This document shows positions 17,189 to 31,966 of a DNA stretch of 64,000 bases, in pieces. Positions within the stretch are counted from its first letter, which is position 1. Each line of letters opens with the position of its first letter. Under the pieces are notes generated by a model. That model had not been told where the DNA came from and did no database searches. It saw only the letters and a program-made list of their open reading frames with translations. A program made the position numbers and the translations under genes. The stretch comes from Chryseobacterium oryzae (lineage in GTDB: Bacteria; Bacteroidota; Bacteroidia; Flavobacteriales; Weeksellaceae): contig NZ_CP094529.1 of assembly GCF_022811665.1 (NCBI RefSeq), positions 620,001-684,000 of the forward strand, read 5' to 3'.

Positions 17189-19987
17189 ATGAAAATTAAA
17201 TATCAGAAATTATCTTTTGCGGTAATAGCGCTTTACTTTTCTGGAAACATGTTTGCTCAGGAAAAAGACAGTTTGCAAAAAGAACAGAAGATTGATGAGG
17301 TCGTTGTAATTGGCTACGGTAAAGCTAAAGCAAAAGATCTTACCGGATCTGTTTCCGTAATTAATTTGAATAAAGCCCAAAATCAGCCCGTTGCAGATAT
17401 CGGACAGGCAATTCAAGGTCGTGCTTCGGGGGTTAATGTTATCAATTCCGGAGAACCGGGAAGCAATGTAACATTCAGAATTAGAGGAACGGGAACTATT
17501 CAGAACAATGATCCTCTAATTGTAGTAGACGGAATGCCTTTAAATGGCGGACTGAACCAAATCAACATGAGCGATGTGGAAACCATTAATATCCTAAAAG
17601 ATGCTTCTTCCACTGCAATTTATGGTGCAAGAGGTGCTAATGGAGTAGTAATTATTACGACAAAAAGAGGTAGTAAAAAAGGCGTACTTAATTTTGACAC
17701 TTTTACTGGAATTCAGAGTGTAAGCAATATGATAAAGCTTTTGGATGCATCGCAATACGCACAGCTGAATAATGATATGCTCCGAAATGCAGGAATGTCT
17801 GTTCTTCCGGAATTTTCTGATCCTTCTTCTTTAGGTACAGGTACAAATTGGGTGAAAGCTTTATTCAGACCTGCTGTAATGTCTAGTTACTCACTTTCTT
17901 ATGGCGATCGTTCAGAAAAGAGTAATCTGTATGTTTCTGCGAGTTATTTCAATCAGAAAGGGGTTGTTTTGAATACCAATTACGACCGTTTTATTGTTCA
18001 GATTAACGGAGATACGAAGATTAAACCTTTCCTGAAAATCGGAAACAGTGTTAAATTACAACATGATGTAAAAAAATCCGGTGGTTATGATATAAAAGAA
18101 ACCATTCTTTCGCTTCCGACAAGACCTGTTTATAATGCAGACGGCAGCTATGCCGGTCCCGGAACTAATCCGTTGTTGTATGGAGATATAGATAACGCGA
18201 TTGGGAAAGCTTCTATCATCGAAAAATCGACTAAAGGGTATAATATGCAGGGGAACATTTATGCAGAATTAGAGCTTTTAAAAGGTTTGAAATTCAAATC
18301 TTTGGGTGGAGCAGAAGCAAACATCTGGTACGACAGAACGTGGTCGCCTAAATACAATTGGGGTGTAAAATCTCAGGAAAACTCTTACCTGTACGAAGGT
18401 TCGAACAGAAGCATCACTTTATTATGGGATAATACGCTTACCTACGATAAAATCTGGGGAAATCATAACCTGAATGCAGTAGTGGGAAGCAGTGCACAAA
18501 CCAACCAGTTCAATTATCTTAATGCATCTGTACAGAAATTCGCCAGTGAGAATACACAACAGATAGATAACGGTATTTTGCAGCCGGTTCAGCACGGAAA
18601 TTCTTCAGAATGGGCACTCATGTCTTACTTGGCTCGTGCAAGTTATAATTATGCCGAAAAATATTATCTTACCGCTACCATCCGTAGAGACGGATCTTCA
18701 AGATTCGGTGCAGGTAATAAATGGGGATGGTTCCCTTCTGCTGCTTTGGCATGGAGAATTTCAAACGAAAACTTTCTTAAAGATTCCAAAACAATCAATA
18801 ATTTAAAACTGAGATTAGGATACGGGATTACCGGAAACCAAAATATCGGAAATTATTCATTTGCATCTTCTTACAACACCTATCAGTACAATTTCAACAA
18901 TCAGTTTGTAAGTGCGGTAATGCCAACAGTACTTCCGAATCCTTATGTGAAGTGGGAAGGACAGGAACAGTATAACGTAGGTTTCGATTTGGATATGTTT
19001 AACAACAGAGTAAGTTTGGTGGTTGACGGATATGTTAAAAATACAAACGATATGCTTGTTCCGATGTCTGTACCGGTAACTTCAGGTTATTCTGATGTGT
19101 ATACGCCTTCCATTAATGCAGGTAAAATTCAGAACAAAGGGATTGAAGCAATGCTTTCTACAAGAAATATCGTAAAAGATGATTTTAAATGGTCTTCTGA
19201 TATTGTGTTTTCTCACAACAAAAATAATGCAGTAGACATCAACAGCAATACATTTATTCCCGGAGCAAAAGATGGCAATAACCTGAACCGTATGTTTGGA
19301 ATTATCCAAGCTGGTTCTCCTGTGAATGTATTTTATGGATATGTTACAGACGGCATCTTCCAAAATCAGGCAGAAGTAAGTGCACATGCCACTCAAAATC
19401 CGGGCAACAATCCTGCAACAAGCACGGCTCCCGGAGATATCCGTTTCAAAGATTTGAATGGTGATGGGGTAATTAACGATAAAGACCGTACCATAATCGG
19501 AAATCCAAATCCTAAATTTACATTCTCTTTCAATAATACATTTACTTATAAAAATTTCGATTTCACAATTTTCCTTCAGGGAAGTTATGGTAACGATATT
19601 TACAATGCCAATAGAATGTATACCGAAGCAATGGCGGTCATTCAGAACCAAGGAGTAGGAGTTCTAGACAGATGGACAGGTGCAGGAACGAGCAACGATA
19701 TGCCAAGGGCTATCTATGGTGATCCTAACCAAAATACACGTGTAAGCAGCCGCTATGTGGAAGATGGGTCCTACATTAAAATTAAAAATATTAATCTCAG
19801 CTATACGCTTCCGAAAGGTGTTTTTGGAGAAAATCTAAGTCTTGTGAAAATCTTTGTATCCGCACAAAATCTGGTAACCTGGACGAAATATTCAGGTTTT
19901 GATCCTGAAGTTCCGGTAAACGGAGTAGACAATGGTACTTATCCAATCACAAGAACAGTTTCTCTAGGACTTAATGTTGCATTTTAA
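17189..19987 (+). CDS. SusC/RagA TonB-linked outer-membrane transporter (alpha-glucan locus)
   Basis: 932 residues, about 100 shorter than the first SusC because it lacks the N-terminal carboxypeptidase-regulatory-like domain: the signal peptide (cleaved near FAQE) is followed almost at once by the TonB box KIDEVVVIGYG at about residue 33. Plug signatures DPLIVVDGMPLN and ASSTAIYGARGANGVVIITT are intact, and the barrel runs to the terminal VSLGLNVAF. It imports oligosaccharides with the SusD protein encoded 12 bases downstream. Its base composition is lower in GC than the fructan locus and the enzyme genes that follow. Confidence 0.95.
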   Translation: MKIKYQKLSFAVIALYFSGNMFAQEKDSLQKEQKIDEVVVIGYGKAKAKDLTGSVSVINLNKAQNQPVADIGQAIQGRASGVNVINSGEPGSNVTFRIRGTGTIQNNDPLIVVDGMPLNGGLNQINMSDVETINILKDASSTAIYGARGANGVVIITTKRGSKKGVLNFDTFTGIQSVSNMIKLLDASQYAQLNNDMLRNAGMSVLPEFSDPSSLGTGTNWVKALFRPAVMSSYSLSYGDRSEKSNLYVSASYFNQKGVVLNTNYDRFIVQINGDTKIKPFLKIGNSVKLQHDVKKSGGYDIKETILSLPTRPVYNADGSYAGPGTNPLLYGDIDNAIGKASIIEKSTKGYNMQGNIYAELELLKGLKFKSLGGAEANIWYDRTWSPKYNWGVKSQENSYLYEGSNRSITLLWDNTLTYDKIWGNHNLNAVVGSSAQTNQFNYLNASVQKFASENTQQIDNGILQPVQHGNSSEWALMSYLARASYNYAEKYYLTATIRRDGSSRFGAGNKWGWFPSAALAWRISNENFLKDSKTINNLKLRLGYGITGNQNIGNYSFASSYNTYQYNFNNQFVSAVMPTVLPNPYVKWEGQEQYNVGFDLDMFNNRVSLVVDGYVKNTNDMLVPMSVPVTSGYSDVYTPSINAGKIQNKGIEAMLSTRNIVKDDFKWSSDIVFSHNKNNAVDINSNTFIPGAKDGNNLNRMFGIIQAGSPVNVFYGYVTDGIFQNQAEVSAHATQNPGNNPATSTAPGDIRFKDLNGDGVINDKDRTIIGNPNPKFTFSFNNTFTYKNFDFTIFLQGSYGNDIYNANRMYTEAMAVIQNQGVGVLDRWTGAGTSNDMPRAIYGDPNQNTRVSSRYVEDGSYIKIKNINLSYTLPKGVFGENLSLVKIFVSAQNLVTWTKYSGFDPEVPVNGVDNGTYPITRTVSLGLNVAF

Positions 19988-19999
19988 ATAATATCAGAC

Positions 20000-21475
20000 A
20001 TGAAAAAGATAAAAATTACACTATTGGCACTTATTGCACTTACACTGACGAATTGTAGCGACGATTTTCTGGATAAAGTGCAGCCCGATACCATCAATAC
20101 AGGAAATTATCCTAAAACGGAAGCCGAGCTTATCACGATGGTAAACGGTGCTTATCAACCGCTTCAATGGCCCAAGCTCTACAACATGAGAATGTGGACT
20201 ACCGATATATTCGCAGGGAACAGTATCGTAGGAGCAGGAGGAGGTGATGACGGTATAGAAACTACTCAGCTTTCTAATTTTGTAACCAGTACCGATAATC
20301 AGGGAGTTTTGGATCTTTGGAGAGGTCCATGGCCCGGAATTCTTTCAAGCAATATTGTTCTTAAAACAGCTCCGTCTCTCAATATCAACAGCGATATTAA
20401 AAACCGTTGCATGGGAGAAGCGTATTTCCTGAGATCTCATTATTATTTTGTTCTGGTAAGATTTTTTGGGGATGTTCCTTTGGTAACAGAGCCTCAGGAT
20501 GTAAACGGAGATTTATACCCTTCAAGAGCTCCAAAATCAGATATTTATAATCTTATTATTTCAGATTTAGAAAAAGCAATTTCACTTCTTCCCGCAAAAG
20601 AAAGTTATGGAAGCATAGATAAAGGCAGAGCAAGCAAAGGTGCGGCAATTGGTGCTTTGGCAAAAGTTTATCTCACTCTTGGAAACTGGCAGAAAGTGGT
20701 AGATTTAACAACACAGCTGGAAAGTATGGGATATACACTTAATACAGATTATTCTGATAATTTTAATGTAAATACAGAAAACTCCAACGAATCTTTATTT
20801 GAAGTGCAGTATGCATCCGACGGAAACTATGATTTCTGGGGAAACCAAAATCAGGCATCTTGGGCAAGTACCTTTATGGGACCAAGAGGTTCTAATTTCG
20901 TAGGTGGCGGTTGGGGCTGGAACCAGCCAACGCAGGAATTTGTAAACAGCTACGAAGCGGGAGACAATCGAAAAGCAAAATCAATTTTTTATGATGGATG
21001 TCCTCAATATGATGGGAAAACATACACCTCATCTTATTCTCTAACGGGGTATAATGTTAGAAAATTTTTGGTTCCTCTTTCAGCATTTCCTTCCTATAAC
21101 AATAGTCCTTTAAACTTTCCTGTAATGCGTTATTCTGAAGTTTTGCTGATGAAAGCAGAAGCTTTAAATGAATTGGGACAGACCTCTTTGGCGGCAGTAC
21201 CTCTTAATACGGTAAGAGCAAGAGCAGGATTGGCTCCGGTTTCAGGTTTGTCACAATCTGCATTTAGAGATAAAGTTCTTCACGAAAGAAGAATGGAGCT
21301 GGCTTTCGAAGGACAGAGATGGTTTGATCTTGTTCGTGTAAACAACGGACAATACGGGTTAGACTTTTTACATTCTATCGGTAAAACCAATGCAACAAAT
21401 AAGCACCTTCTTTTACCGGTTCCCCAGATTGAAAGAGACAGAAATCCTAATCTTTCACAAAACCCAGGATATTAA
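20000..21475 (+). CDS. SusD/RagB surface lipoprotein (alpha-glucan locus)
   Basis: 491 residues; the lipobox (LIALTLTNC) is followed by SDDFLDKVQPDT, an acidic stretch after the cysteine like the surface-export signal of Flavobacteriia lipoproteins. The SusD fold is recognised from GEAYFLRSHYYFVLVRFFGDVPL, the MRYSEVLLMKAEALNELGQ TPR helix and the ERRMELAFEGQRWFDLVR signature, ending in NPGY. It caps the adjacent SusC and binds the target glycan at the surface. It contributes to specificity, but the ligand cannot be read from the sequence; the GH31/GH97/GH65 neighbours suggest an alpha-glucan. Confidence 0.95.
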   Translation: MKKIKITLLALIALTLTNCSDDFLDKVQPDTINTGNYPKTEAELITMVNGAYQPLQWPKLYNMRMWTTDIFAGNSIVGAGGGDDGIETTQLSNFVTSTDNQGVLDLWRGPWPGILSSNIVLKTAPSLNINSDIKNRCMGEAYFLRSHYYFVLVRFFGDVPLVTEPQDVNGDLYPSRAPKSDIYNLIISDLEKAISLLPAKESYGSIDKGRASKGAAIGALAKVYLTLGNWQKVVDLTTQLESMGYTLNTDYSDNFNVNTENSNESLFEVQYASDGNYDFWGNQNQASWASTFMGPRGSNFVGGGWGWNQPTQEFVNSYEAGDNRKAKSIFYDGCPQYDGKTYTSSYSLTGYNVRKFLVPLSAFPSYNNSPLNFPVMRYSEVLLMKAEALNELGQTSLAAVPLNTVRARAGLAPVSGLSQSAFRDKVLHERRMELAFEGQRWFDLVRVNNGQYGLDFLHSIGKTNATNKHLLLPVPQIERDRNPNLSQNPGY

Positions 21476-21508
21476 ACATTCACCTATTTAACAATTTTAA
21501 TTATTGAC

Positions 21509-21549
21509 AACCGCAGCATTTAGATAGACTATATTTAACTGTTGCGGTT
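21509..21549 (+). other. Intercistronic hairpin between SusD and GH31
   Basis: A 9-bp stem with one G-T pair, AACCGCAGC (21509-21517) / GTTGCGGTT (21541-21549), has a 23-base loop and no real T tail. It ends 6 bases before the GH31 start. It could act as a processing site or attenuator, or be a decayed terminator at a composition junction. Confidence 0.4.
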
Positions 21550-21554
21550 TCAAA

Positions 21555-26208
<4,654 letters not shown>

Positions 26209-26218
26209 ACCTTTTATA

Positions 26219-28243
26219 ATGCGTAAAAACAAATTCTGTAAAACATTTTTGTTCGCCATTTTATGTGTGACGACATTCAATGCGCAGCAGAAAAAATCAC
26301 TCTGGACTATTGAGGCAACCAGCACCGACAACTATGTCGGTGCGCCCATAGCCAGCGGAAAAATTGGGATTCTTCCCTGGAAAGAACCTTTTTCTGTGCA
26401 GCACGTGATGCTGAATCACGTTTTTGATATAGGTGATGCGGGCGTTAATCAGGCTTTGCAGGGCATCAATCCGTTTCATTTGGAAATGTTGGTGAATCAA
26501 CAGAAAGTCGACTCCAAATCAATAACGAATTGGAAACAGTCGATTGATATGAAAAAAGCCATTCACAGCACATCTTTTACCATTCCGGGGCAAGCGGAAA
26601 TCAAATATCATATCGCTGCATTGAGGAATTTACCGTATTCAGGGTTGATAGAAATTGAAATCAAAGCTTTAGACAATATTAATCTTCAATGTCTTAACCA
26701 GATGGATATTCCGGGCGGTTACATCGATGTTAAAAACCGCTTGGTCACCGCGAATGTTGGTTTGGATGGTGGCAAAGCGATGATTCTGCAAACCGAAGCA
26801 TCCTCATCCAAAAAAGCCCATAATGTGGTGGCTTCGTCCGAATTTATTTTTGACAGAAAGAAGGTGACCGTCAGAAATGAAAATCAACAAAAAAATATAC
26901 TCGAAGGTCAAATCAAAAAAGGGGAGACGATTAAGTTTTCTTTGGTAGGTTCTGTTTGTACCACAAGGGATTTCAACGACCCAAAAAGTGAAGCAGAACG
27001 AGAAGTGATTTATGTTTCGTTTTTGGGAACAGACCGAATCCTGAATGAACATTATGCGCTTTGGGACGAGCTTTGGAAAGGCGATATTGAGGTAGAAGGC
27101 GATGATGAAGCGCAATTGGTGGCAAGGTCAGCCTTGTTTAATCTCTATTCTAATGCCTTGGAAAATTCGAGGTTGAGCATTTCTCCGATGGGATTATCCG
27201 GAACTTTTTACAGCGGACATATCTTTTGGGATTCCGAAATCTGGATGTATCCGCCGATGCTTTTTATGAATCAGGGCATCGCCAAATCTATGATTGATTA
27301 CCGAACCGACCGTTTGCTAGCTGCCGAAAACCGCGCATTATCTTACGGTTACAAAGGTGCTATGTTCCCGTGGGAATCAGATGATAAAGGGGAAGAGGCA
27401 ACGCCGATTAATGCATTGACAGGACAGTTTGAACATCATATCACAGGCGATGTTGCCATTGCGTTCTGGAATTATTATCAGATGACGAAAGATAAAGACT
27501 GGCTGATGAAAGAAGGTTTTCCGGTGTTGCAGAAAATCGCTGAATTCTGGACGTCCAGAGCGGTGAAAAATACCGATGGTTCTTACTCCATTAATTATGT
27601 GATTGCGGCTGATGAATATGCAGAAGGCGTGGATGATAATGCTTTTACCAACGCAGCTGCCAAAAAAGCCTTAGAATATGCTTCCCAAGCAGCTATTATT
27701 TGTGGCAAAAAAGCACCTGAAATCTGGAAACAGATGAGCGACAAATTGGTCATTAACAAAATGTCTAACGGTGTAACGCAGGAATACAAAGGCTATAACG
27801 GGCAAATGATAAAGCAAGCCGATGCAAATCTATTGGCTTATCCTTTAGGGATTATTACGGAAGATGCTCAGATTAAGAAAGATTTAGCCTACTATTCCGA
27901 GAAAGTCGATAAAAACAATGGTCCGGCGATGACATTTTCGGTATTCTCTGTTCAGTATGCGAGATTGGGCGATGCAGATAAGGCTTATGCTTATTTTAAG
28001 AAAGCCTATCAGCCTAATCAACGTCCGCCTTTTGGGGTGTTGGCTGAGACTGCAACGAGTTCTAATCCGTACTTTATGACCGGAGCAGGCGGGATTTTAC
28101 AGGCTTTCATCAATGGTTTCGGCGGTTTGGATATTACCGAAAATGGAATTATCCAGCATAAAAGCGTTTTGCCAAAACACTGGAAAAAGCTAACCATAAA
28201 AGGGGTTGGACCGGAGCGTAAAGATTTTACGGTGACGAGATAA
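26219..28243 (+). CDS. Secreted GH65 hydrolase (kojibiose or trehalose hydrolase type)
   Basis: 674 residues with a signal peptide (TTFNAQQ). The GH65 (alpha/alpha)6 barrel is shown by SGHIFWDSEIWMYPPMLFMN, DYRTDRLLAAENRALSYGYKGAMFPWESDDKGEEATP and the acid-bearing AADEYAEGVDDNAFTNAAAKKAL. A secreted GH65 in a SusCD locus points to a hydrolase rather than a cytoplasmic phosphorylase. FjGH65A of F. johnsoniae, in a dextran-type locus with GH31 and GH97, is a kojibiose hydrolase that removes alpha-1,2 links. The same role is a good guess here, with acid trehalase activity as the alternative. It is the last gene of the operon and is followed by a terminator. Confidence 0.88.
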   Translation: MRKNKFCKTFLFAILCVTTFNAQQKKSLWTIEATSTDNYVGAPIASGKIGILPWKEPFSVQHVMLNHVFDIGDAGVNQALQGINPFHLEMLVNQQKVDSKSITNWKQSIDMKKAIHSTSFTIPGQAEIKYHIAALRNLPYSGLIEIEIKALDNINLQCLNQMDIPGGYIDVKNRLVTANVGLDGGKAMILQTEASSSKKAHNVVASSEFIFDRKKVTVRNENQQKNILEGQIKKGETIKFSLVGSVCTTRDFNDPKSEAEREVIYVSFLGTDRILNEHYALWDELWKGDIEVEGDDEAQLVARSALFNLYSNALENSRLSISPMGLSGTFYSGHIFWDSEIWMYPPMLFMNQGIAKSMIDYRTDRLLAAENRALSYGYKGAMFPWESDDKGEEATPINALTGQFEHHITGDVAIAFWNYYQMTKDKDWLMKEGFPVLQKIAEFWTSRAVKNTDGSYSINYVIAADEYAEGVDDNAFTNAAAKKALEYASQAAIICGKKAPEIWKQMSDKLVINKMSNGVTQEYKGYNGQMIKQADANLLAYPLGIITEDAQIKKDLAYYSEKVDKNNGPAMTFSVFSVQYARLGDADKAYAYFKKAYQPNQRPPFGVLAETATSSNPYFMTGAGGILQAFINGFGGLDITENGIIQHKSVLPKHWKKLTIKGVGPERKDFTVTR

Positions 28244-28269
28244 ATTATCACATTCAATTATTAACAAAA

Positions 28270-28302
28270 GACCGCTGATTTTTAGAAATCGGCGGTTTTT
28301 TG
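28270..28302 (+). terminator. Terminator ending the alpha-glucan operon
   Basis: An 11-bp stem with one T-G pair, ACCGCTGATTT (28271-28281) / AAATCGGCGGT (28286-28296), loop TTAG, followed by a T run. It sits between convergent genes. Confidence 0.88.
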
Positions 28303-28340
28303 TTTAAATAGAAATTTAAAAACCTTTAATTGATAAAAAA

Positions 28341-29711
28341 CTAATTTTTAGGAAACTGAATTTTAAAAATGCTGCCTTTTCCCTCTTGCGATTCGAGAGA
28401 GATGGTGCCGTGGTGAATTTCTATAATTCGCTGAACGATAGATAATCCGATGCCATTTCCCTGATCGTAATTTTTGTTTGCTCCTCTGTAAAAAAGATCA
28501 AAAATTTTCAATTGGTCTTTTTCCGATATTCCGATTCCGTGATCTATAAAACGGATTTCCAAACTGCTGTTTCTTACCTCAATTTCAACATTACAGGACT
28601 TATCTTGCGAATATTTGCATGCGTTTTCCATTAAATTTAGAAAAGCAATCTGAAGAAGATAAGGATTTCCGCTGAGGTCATAATTGCTTTCATCTTCATT
28701 GGCGAGATCGTCCATGTAATTGATGCCTACGTTATAATTCGGATTTTTTTGGCATAATGTAATTTTAGAATCGACAAGGATTTCGTCTAACCGAAGTGCC
28801 ACAAAAGTAATCTGGGAAACATCATAACTTGCTCTGGCAAAGTCTAAAAGTGCGGTGGAAAGATGTGATGCCTGATTGGCATCTTGCAAAGCATTTTCAA
28901 TAGAAGTTTTGTAGTCTTCTAATGTTACATTCAGTTCTTTGGCAAGTTCGAGCTCTGCAATTAAGGTAGAAAGCGGTGTCCGAAACTCGTGCGAAATAGT
29001 AGTAACAAACTGTCTGTGGTTATTAAAGGATTTCTCCAGCCGGTTAAATGTGGAATTAAATGTTTCCGTAAGTTCATAAATTTCATCCTTAGCTTTGGGA
29101 ACAATAAGTCTTTTGTTGAGGTTATGTTCAGAAATATCTTTAATCTGAATGATAATATCCTTTAAAGGCTTTAAAGTATAATAAGAAAAAATAAAACCAA
29201 TTACAAAAATGATGATAATGGAAATAACGTAGATAATGATAATATCTTTCTTAAAATCGGCAATGTGTGCATTTCCTGTTACATCTACGGCACTCCCTAT
29301 GATATAAAACTTTTTGTCATGGAAAGGATATTTTACAGCCATATATTGGCGGTCTTTTTTTTGCCATGTTATTTTTTCCTTTTGAGAACGAATTAACTGG
29401 TCTAAATAATGCTCATTTTCAGAAGAAGGTTGTATGTCTGTGAAAATCAACTTCTTGTTGCTGTCGTAAACGCTGATGTCGGCTTCGTTCAGTAATTTTT
29501 TATTTCTTTCATGCAGTTCCTTAATTTTTGAATCGCTTAGTTTTAAATCAAATAAAAATTCCGACCGCCAGGTAATTTTATATCCTAAACGGTCATTGAA
29601 CTCGTCTTCCCGATTTTTTTCTGAAACAAAATACAGAACGTAAGCAAAAATGAATAGAATTCCTGCGGTAAGAAGTGCGTAGCTTAAAGCTGTTCTGGTG
29701 GCAATTTTCAT
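28341..29711 (-). CDS. Sensor histidine kinase (HAMP, HisKA, HATPase)
   Basis: 456 residues. A membrane helix at about 9-28, an extracytoplasmic sensor region of about 120 residues and a second helix at about 151-171 lead into HAMP. HisKA follows with phosphoacceptor His241 in TTISHEFRTPLSTL, and then the ATPase boxes: N (NLMENACKYS), G1 (DHGIGIS) and G2 (GNGIGLSIV). It phosphorylates the response regulator whose stop overlaps its start by 4 bases (ATGA at 29708-29711), so the two are translationally coupled. The signal is unknown. The pair is divergent from a porin, Dabb and cupin gene set, its likely target. Confidence 0.96.
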   Translation of the reverse strand: MKIATRTALSYALLTAGILFIFAYVLYFVSEKNREDEFNDRLGYKITWRSEFLFDLKLSDSKIKELHERNKKLLNEADISVYDSNKKLIFTDIQPSSENEHYLDQLIRSQKEKITWQKKDRQYMAVKYPFHDKKFYIIGSAVDVTGNAHIADFKKDIIIIYVISIIIIFVIGFIFSYYTLKPLKDIIIQIKDISEHNLNKRLIVPKAKDEIYELTETFNSTFNRLEKSFNNHRQFVTTISHEFRTPLSTLIAELELAKELNVTLEDYKTSIENALQDANQASHLSTALLDFARASYDVSQITFVALRLDEILVDSKITLCQKNPNYNVGINYMDDLANEDESNYDLSGNPYLLQIAFLNLMENACKYSQDKSCNVEIEVRNSSLEIRFIDHGIGISEKDQLKIFDLFYRGANKNYDQGNGIGLSIVQRIIEIHHGTISLESQEGKGSIFKIQFPKN

Positions 29712-30397
29712 AATTGATGGCTGAGAATAAAGCCCATTCCCGGTTTTGTGTGAATAAGTTTTTTCTCAAAATTTTTATCAATTTTCTTTCTGAGATAAGC
29801 AATGTAGACGTCTATGTAATTGGTACCTGTATCGAAATGATTGCCCCATACATTTTCGGCAATTTCTTCTCTGCTCAGTACACGTTCAGGATTATCCATC
29901 AGGAAAACTAGAAGTTTAAACTCTTTTGGGGTAAGGTTTATTTCTTTCCCATCGCGAAAAACACGGCTGTTTTTTTTATTGATTTGAAGTTCCTGATAGG
30001 CAAGAATATCCGAAATTTCGTTCTTCGTCGTTTGCGAAGATTTTCTCAGCAAGACAGCTTTTATCCTTGCGTACAATTCTCTTATCTCGAATGGCTTCAC
30101 CATATAATCGTCTGCACCGGCATCAAAACCCTCTATTTTTTCATCAATAGTTCCTAATGCAGTAAGCATAATGATTGGCAAATCAGGATTTTTCTTTTTC
30201 AGAATTTTACTGAGCTCAATACCGTTCATCGTGGGCAGCATGATATCCATTATTACCAAGTCAATAAGTATTCTGTCTGCCATTACAAGGGCGTCTTCGG
30301 CATCTTCAGAAATGTATATCTCATAGCCCTGGCTCTCTAATCCTCGTTTGATAAGAGCAGATACACGTGCATTATCTTCTACTATTAAAACCTTCAT
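29708..30397 (-). CDS. OmpR-family response regulator
   Basis: 229 residues. The receiver domain (1-120) has the acidic pair Glu7-Asp8, phosphoacceptor Asp51 in VIMDIMLP, Thr in MLTALG and Lys in YMVKPF. The C-terminal winged-helix trans_reg_C domain (about 130-227) shows INLTPKEFKLLVFLMDNPERVLSREEI and TNYIDVYIAYLRKKID. It is the DNA-binding partner of the kinase immediately downstream on the same strand. The 229-base gap to the divergent porin gene is the natural place for its binding sites; no clear direct repeat was recognised there. Confidence 0.96.
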   Translation of the reverse strand: MKVLIVEDNARVSALIKRGLESQGYEIYISEDAEDALVMADRILIDLVIMDIMLPTMNGIELSKILKKKNPDLPIIMLTALGTIDEKIEGFDAGADDYMVKPFEIRELYARIKAVLLRKSSQTTKNEISDILAYQELQINKKNSRVFRDGKEINLTPKEFKLLVFLMDNPERVLSREEIAENVWGNHFDTGTNYIDVYIAYLRKKIDKNFEKKLIHTKPGMGFILSHQL

Positions 30398-30576
30398 CTA
30401 TAAAAGTGAATTTAAATTATAAAAAAATCAAAAAAAATCGGTCTGATAATTACTGGCTTTTTTTAAACTTCATATCGCTGTACAAAGGTATTTCATATTT
30501 TTAGTTTTTACCTGTATTAATGAATTTCTAAAGAATTTCTAATAGTTTTCTAACGATGTTCTTTGTTTCCACGATC

Positions 30577-30584
30577 TAATTTTG
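30577..30584 (+). promoter_or_regulatory. Candidate -7 box (TAATTTTG) for the porin operon
   Basis: TAATTTTG matches TAnnTTTG, 43 bases before the porin ATG, giving a leader of about 35 bases. A -33 TTG at the standard distance is lacking (CTTTG is only about 11 bases away), which suits an activator-dependent promoter. Confidence 0.45.
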
Positions 30585-30626
30585 TCCCATCAAAACGAAC
30601 GAAATTAATTAAGATAATTAGAAATT

Positions 30627-31955
30627 ATGACAAGGAGAACCTTTAAACTCGGTCTTGCAGTATTATCAATGCTGGGTTTGTATTCTAAAGTGGAAGCACA
30701 GAAAAAAAATGATTTTAATAACCCGATGCTCACCCATTATCTGAACAATGAACGTACCCGCTACATTTCTCTAAGTGGTTATGCAGAATTATGGGCAAGA
30801 TATACGCAGCTGAATCCCGGAAGTCTTATCAACAATCAGGCAAAATCTGATGTTTCTGACCTTTCGCTGAGAAGAGTAAGGGTAAAAATGACCTACAAAC
30901 CTACAGAAAAATTGATGTTCGTTCTGCAGGGTGGTACCACAAACGTAAATATGAATGCAAAAGGCAGTAATTACTTCGATCTTTTGGATGCTTATGCAGA
31001 ATATGGTTTTAGTGATAAGATTGCTTTTGGTGCAGGGCGTTCTACTTGGAGAGGTTTATCGAGATTTACTACCGGACCGCTCAATACATTGTTGTTTGAT
31101 TTGCCGGCTTATGCTACCTCTAACGCTGGTGCAACAGATTATACTGTAAGAGAATTGAGTGCCTATATAAAAGGTCAGCTTGGCAGATTCGATTACCGTT
31201 TGGTATTGGCAGATCCTTATACAATGGCAACTGCAGATCCTAAAGTGAATGTTGCCACGTTCAGTAAAAATGCACCGGGTAAAGACTTTTCAGGATATTT
31301 CAGATATGCTTTTCTCGATAAAGAAAATATATCAACCCCTTTCAATTCCGGAACCTATGCCGGGAAAAAGAACGTGTTGAGCTTAGGAGCAGGTTTCGAT
31401 TATATTCATAATGCAATGTGGCATCAGGATTTGGATAAAAATACCATTAATGATGATATGAAAAACTTTGCTGTAGATTTATTTTATGATGCTCCGCTCA
31501 ATAAAGAAAAAGGAACTTCTATCAGTGCATATGGTATGGCAATGCACAATGATTACGGTCCCAACTACATCCGTTACGTAGGAACCAATAATCCTGCTAC
31601 ATCTGTAGATCCGAAACTGGCAACTCTTAATGGAGCAGGAAATTCTATGCCTGTTATAGGTACAGGAAATACGTATTATCTGCAGGTAGGAGGTACGCTG
31701 CCTTACTTCAATAAAGAAAAGAAAAATCTGCAATTGCAGCCAGCAGTAGGAATTCAGATGTCTAATCTTGATGCTTTGAAGGATAACGTAGTCATCTATG
31801 ATGCAGGAATCTCACTTCTTATGAACGGAATGTCTTCAAGATTAACTTTTGATGCGCAAAACAGACCTATTTATACCAACAGTGCAATGGATAATGGTAT
31901 TGTATCTGATAGAAAATGGCAGTTTGTTTTGAAATACAGAATAGATTTCAACTAA
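30627..31955 (+). CDS. Outer-membrane porin (OprP/phosphate-selective porin-like)
   Basis: 442 residues with a signal peptide (SKVEAQKK). The remainder is beta-strand rich with alternating aromatic residues: an early strand YISLSGYAELWARYTQ, then SDVSDLSLRRVRVKMTYKPTEKLMFVLQGG, a pattern typical of the OprO/OprP and related Bacteroidota porins. It ends in a terminal strand KWQFVLKYRIDFN, consistent with outer-membrane assembly. The solute is unknown. It starts a three-gene set with a Dabb protein (11 bases downstream) and a cupin, divergent from the two-component system, suggesting that system controls uptake or stress at the envelope. Confidence 0.75.
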   Translation: MTRRTFKLGLAVLSMLGLYSKVEAQKKNDFNNPMLTHYLNNERTRYISLSGYAELWARYTQLNPGSLINNQAKSDVSDLSLRRVRVKMTYKPTEKLMFVLQGGTTNVNMNAKGSNYFDLLDAYAEYGFSDKIAFGAGRSTWRGLSRFTTGPLNTLLFDLPAYATSNAGATDYTVRELSAYIKGQLGRFDYRLVLADPYTMATADPKVNVATFSKNAPGKDFSGYFRYAFLDKENISTPFNSGTYAGKKNVLSLGAGFDYIHNAMWHQDLDKNTINDDMKNFAVDLFYDAPLNKEKGTSISAYGMAMHNDYGPNYIRYVGTNNPATSVDPKLATLNGAGNSMPVIGTGNTYYLQVGGTLPYFNKEKKNLQLQPAVGIQMSNLDALKDNVVIYDAGISLLMNGMSSRLTFDAQNRPIYTNSAMDNGIVSDRKWQFVLKYRIDFN

Positions 31956-31966
31956 AAATAATCATT

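Noticed and set aside
31916..31966. Upstream ATG for the Dabb gene
   Set aside because: It lies inside the porin gene and would put 17 residues before a good signal peptide.
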